DNA from: Microcaldota archaeon
Lineage (GTDB): Archaea; Micrarchaeota; Micrarchaeia; Micrarchaeales; Micrarchaeaceae
Length of the DNA stretch: 38,094 bases
NCBI GenBank assembly: GCA_021827665.1
Contig: JAKAUR010000028.1
Span: 1 to 38,094 of the forward strand
Direction: 5' to 3'
Both the position numbers and the translations under genes were made by a program. Shown one piece after another: positions 36,124-38,094 of this stretch (positions are counted from its first letter, which is position 1; every line of letters begins with the position of its first letter). Under the pieces are notes generated by a model that did no database searches, had not been told where the DNA came from, and worked only from the letters and a program-made list of their open reading frames with translations.

Positions 36124-38094
36124 TACGCCACCTAGAGGATGGCTTGGCTATAGCAGCGATGAAGGCCGTGGCAAGCTGCGATAAGCCCGGGGTAGCCGCA
36201 AGTCAGGCTTTGAACCCGGGATTGCCGAATCGTGCCGAGAGGCATGCATACGCGGGGAACTGAAATATCTTAGTACCCGCAGGAAAAGAAAGCTTAATGC
36301 GATGCGGTAAGTAATGCGAACGAAAACCGCAGAGGGCGTGCTGAATCCTGCCTTGCAAAAGGCGTGGAGATGTGGCGCAGTGTTGATCCAGAACATGAGT
36401 CGAACGCGTTGGAAAGCGCGGCCAAAGAGAGTGACAGCCTCGTAGACGTAGTGCAATGGACTTGCTGCAGACGAGTAAATCCGCTTGAGTATGCGGAGTG
36501 AATACGGGGGCATTAAACCCCAACCCTAAATATTGGCTATAGACCGATAGCGAACAAGTAGCGCGAGCGAAAGCTGAAAAGAACCCACACGCGTGGGATT
36601 GAAAAGATCTGAAACTAGGTGGTTACATGCAGGTAGGGCACGAAAGGAATGTACCATGCCGAAGCGAAGTACCGAAAGGTATCAGCGAGGCAATGGCGAA
36701 CAGTGTCCTATCATTCTTCTTGAAGCAAGAGCCAGGGAGTGTATAGGTGTGGCGAGTCGAAAGGCGAAGCGAAAGCGATAGCGCGCAGATTCGAGGCGCA
36801 TGGTATGAAAATGCCAGAGCCACATTTATACGACCCGAAGCCAATGCGAACTACGCGCGCCCAGGATGAAGCTAGGTTAACGCCTGGTGGAGGTCCGCAA
36901 CCTGTCATGGCATGTCCTGTTGGGTGAGGCGCGGGTAGCGGCGATATACCTATCGAGCTTGGCAATAGCGGGTCCCCTCTGAAGTATCTTTAGGATAGCT
37001 CTGGGCGAGCTTGCACATGCGGTAGAGCTACCGATTAGCGGGTACGGGGTCGAAAGGCCTCCCTCGCTCGTCAAACTCCGAATGCATGCGCTGTGTAGAC
37101 CCCAGGAGTCGGCGGTGTTGGGTAAGCTAGCACCGCGAGACTACAAAGATAGTGACTAGGGTTAAGGTCCCCAAATCCTAATTGAGTGTGTTAAAGGTGG
37201 GGAATGCCGTAGACAGCTGGGAGGTAGGCTCAGAAGCAGCCATCCTTCAAAAAACGCGTAATAGCGTACCAGTTGAGGCATACCTTGCCGAAAATATACG
37301 GGGCTAAATTAGGTACCGAGACCCTAGAGTGCGACAAGCACTGGTAAGGGGGCGTGCGGCATGGCACGAAGTATGTCCGGAAGGACATATGGACTATGCT
37401 GCAGAGAATATCCTGGTGTTAGTAACAGCAAATATGGGTGAGAATCCCATACACCGTAAGCACACGGTTTTCTTCGCAACGCTCGTCAGCGGAGAGTTAG
37501 GCGATCCTAAGAGGCAGGCCAATCACCTTGCCTCAAAAGGGAAGCTGGTTAATATTCCAGCCCCTAACGCGTAGGCGTGGCAACACAAGGCAGATTTCTG
37601 ACGCTTGGGGATAGGTCCGTAAGAAAGTGCAAAGGGCTGCAGAGTCTCGTTATGAGGAGAAGCAGCTAAATGAACTGTTGGACTGATTTCTTGAGCCCGT
37701 GAAAAGGGAATCTGCAACGATCGCGTTAGTCCGTACCTAGAACTAGTACAAGTGTTGCTGGCTTAAAAGGCCAAGGTGTGACGGAATAACCCAGGTTAGG
37801 GAATTCGGCAAAATCGTGGTGTAAGTTTTCAACAAACCATGTCTGCGTATAGTATGCGCAGATGTCACTGACAAGGGAACAACGACTGTTTATCAAAAAC
37901 ACAACTCACCGCAAAGCCGTAAGGCTTAGTACAGTGGGTGACGCCTGCTCACCGCCAGTACGTGAATGCCCTTTTCAAGGGGAGTAAGCGCTGGCAAAGA
38001 GCGGGAGTAACTCTGACTCTCTTGAGGTAGCGTAATACCTCGTCACTTAATAGGTGACTTGCATGAATGGCGTAACGATTGTTCCACTGTCCCA
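36124..38094 (+). rRNA. 23S ribosomal RNA, 3' truncated by window edge
   Basis: 5' 'GCCACCTAGAGGATGGCTTGGCT...GTGGCAAGCTGCGATAAGCCCGGG', GTPase-centre-like GGCTCAGAAGCAGCCATCC, helix 69 GGGAGTAACTCTGACTCTC, 'GCATGAATGGCGTAACGATTG...CTGTCCCA'. Confidence 0.97.

Noticed and set aside
36148-37717. Short ORFs inside the 23S rRNA
   Set aside because: The sequence is clearly rRNA; the ORFs are spurious.
36124-38094. Possible 23S intron or homing endonuclease insertion
   Set aside because: The distance from the 5' end to helix 69 (~1.88 kb) is close to E. coli spacing, leaving no room for a sizeable insertion.

Overview
The window is consistent with a DPANN/Micrarchaeota-like (ARMAN-type) archaeal chromosome segment. 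That lineage is inferred from gene content and style, not computed. It is compact and carries mostly housekeeping genes. Contents in order: a truncated MFS transporter; proline dehydrogenase overlapping prolyl-tRNA synthetase; tRNA-Gln(UUG); HAD hydrolase; DMT permease; an AlaX-type editing protein split by a -1 frameshift at A_AAA_AAG; a complete minus-strand SUF operon (sufB-sufD-HTH regulator-sufC-sufS-sufU) with a dyad between TATA box and sufB; a 1-pyrroline-5-carboxylate dehydrogenase; DUF192; a basic-tailed tandem-repeat protein; PAC2; tRNA-Leu(UAA) with an apparent D-loop intron; signal peptidase; SMC; M50 protease; phosphoesterase; RpoK; geranylgeranyl reductase; a ribosomal/EF-2 block (L30e, S12, S7, EF-2, L7Ae, S28e, L24e); a TFS/RPB9-like zinc ribbon; a copper P-type ATPase/YHS/PadR-TRASH locus; ASCH protein; an AbiE-type toxin-antitoxin pair; and a partial, divergent 23S rRNA running off the end with no 16S in the window. 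The most unusual signal is a self-contained minus-strand unit at about 28938-29210: TATA box, then four tandem mini-cistrons, each with Shine-Dalgarno AGGTGA, a 3-5 nt spacer, ATG and 7-11 codons ending in TAA (MNGQSCG, MIGGAGGVGDP, MMGGNTEHP, MIGGTSSG), then a T-rich terminator. In the three closest copies the differences in the aligned codons 2-4 all fall at third codon positions. Other notable signals are substitutions at near-universal positions of S12, EF-2 and 23S helix 69.
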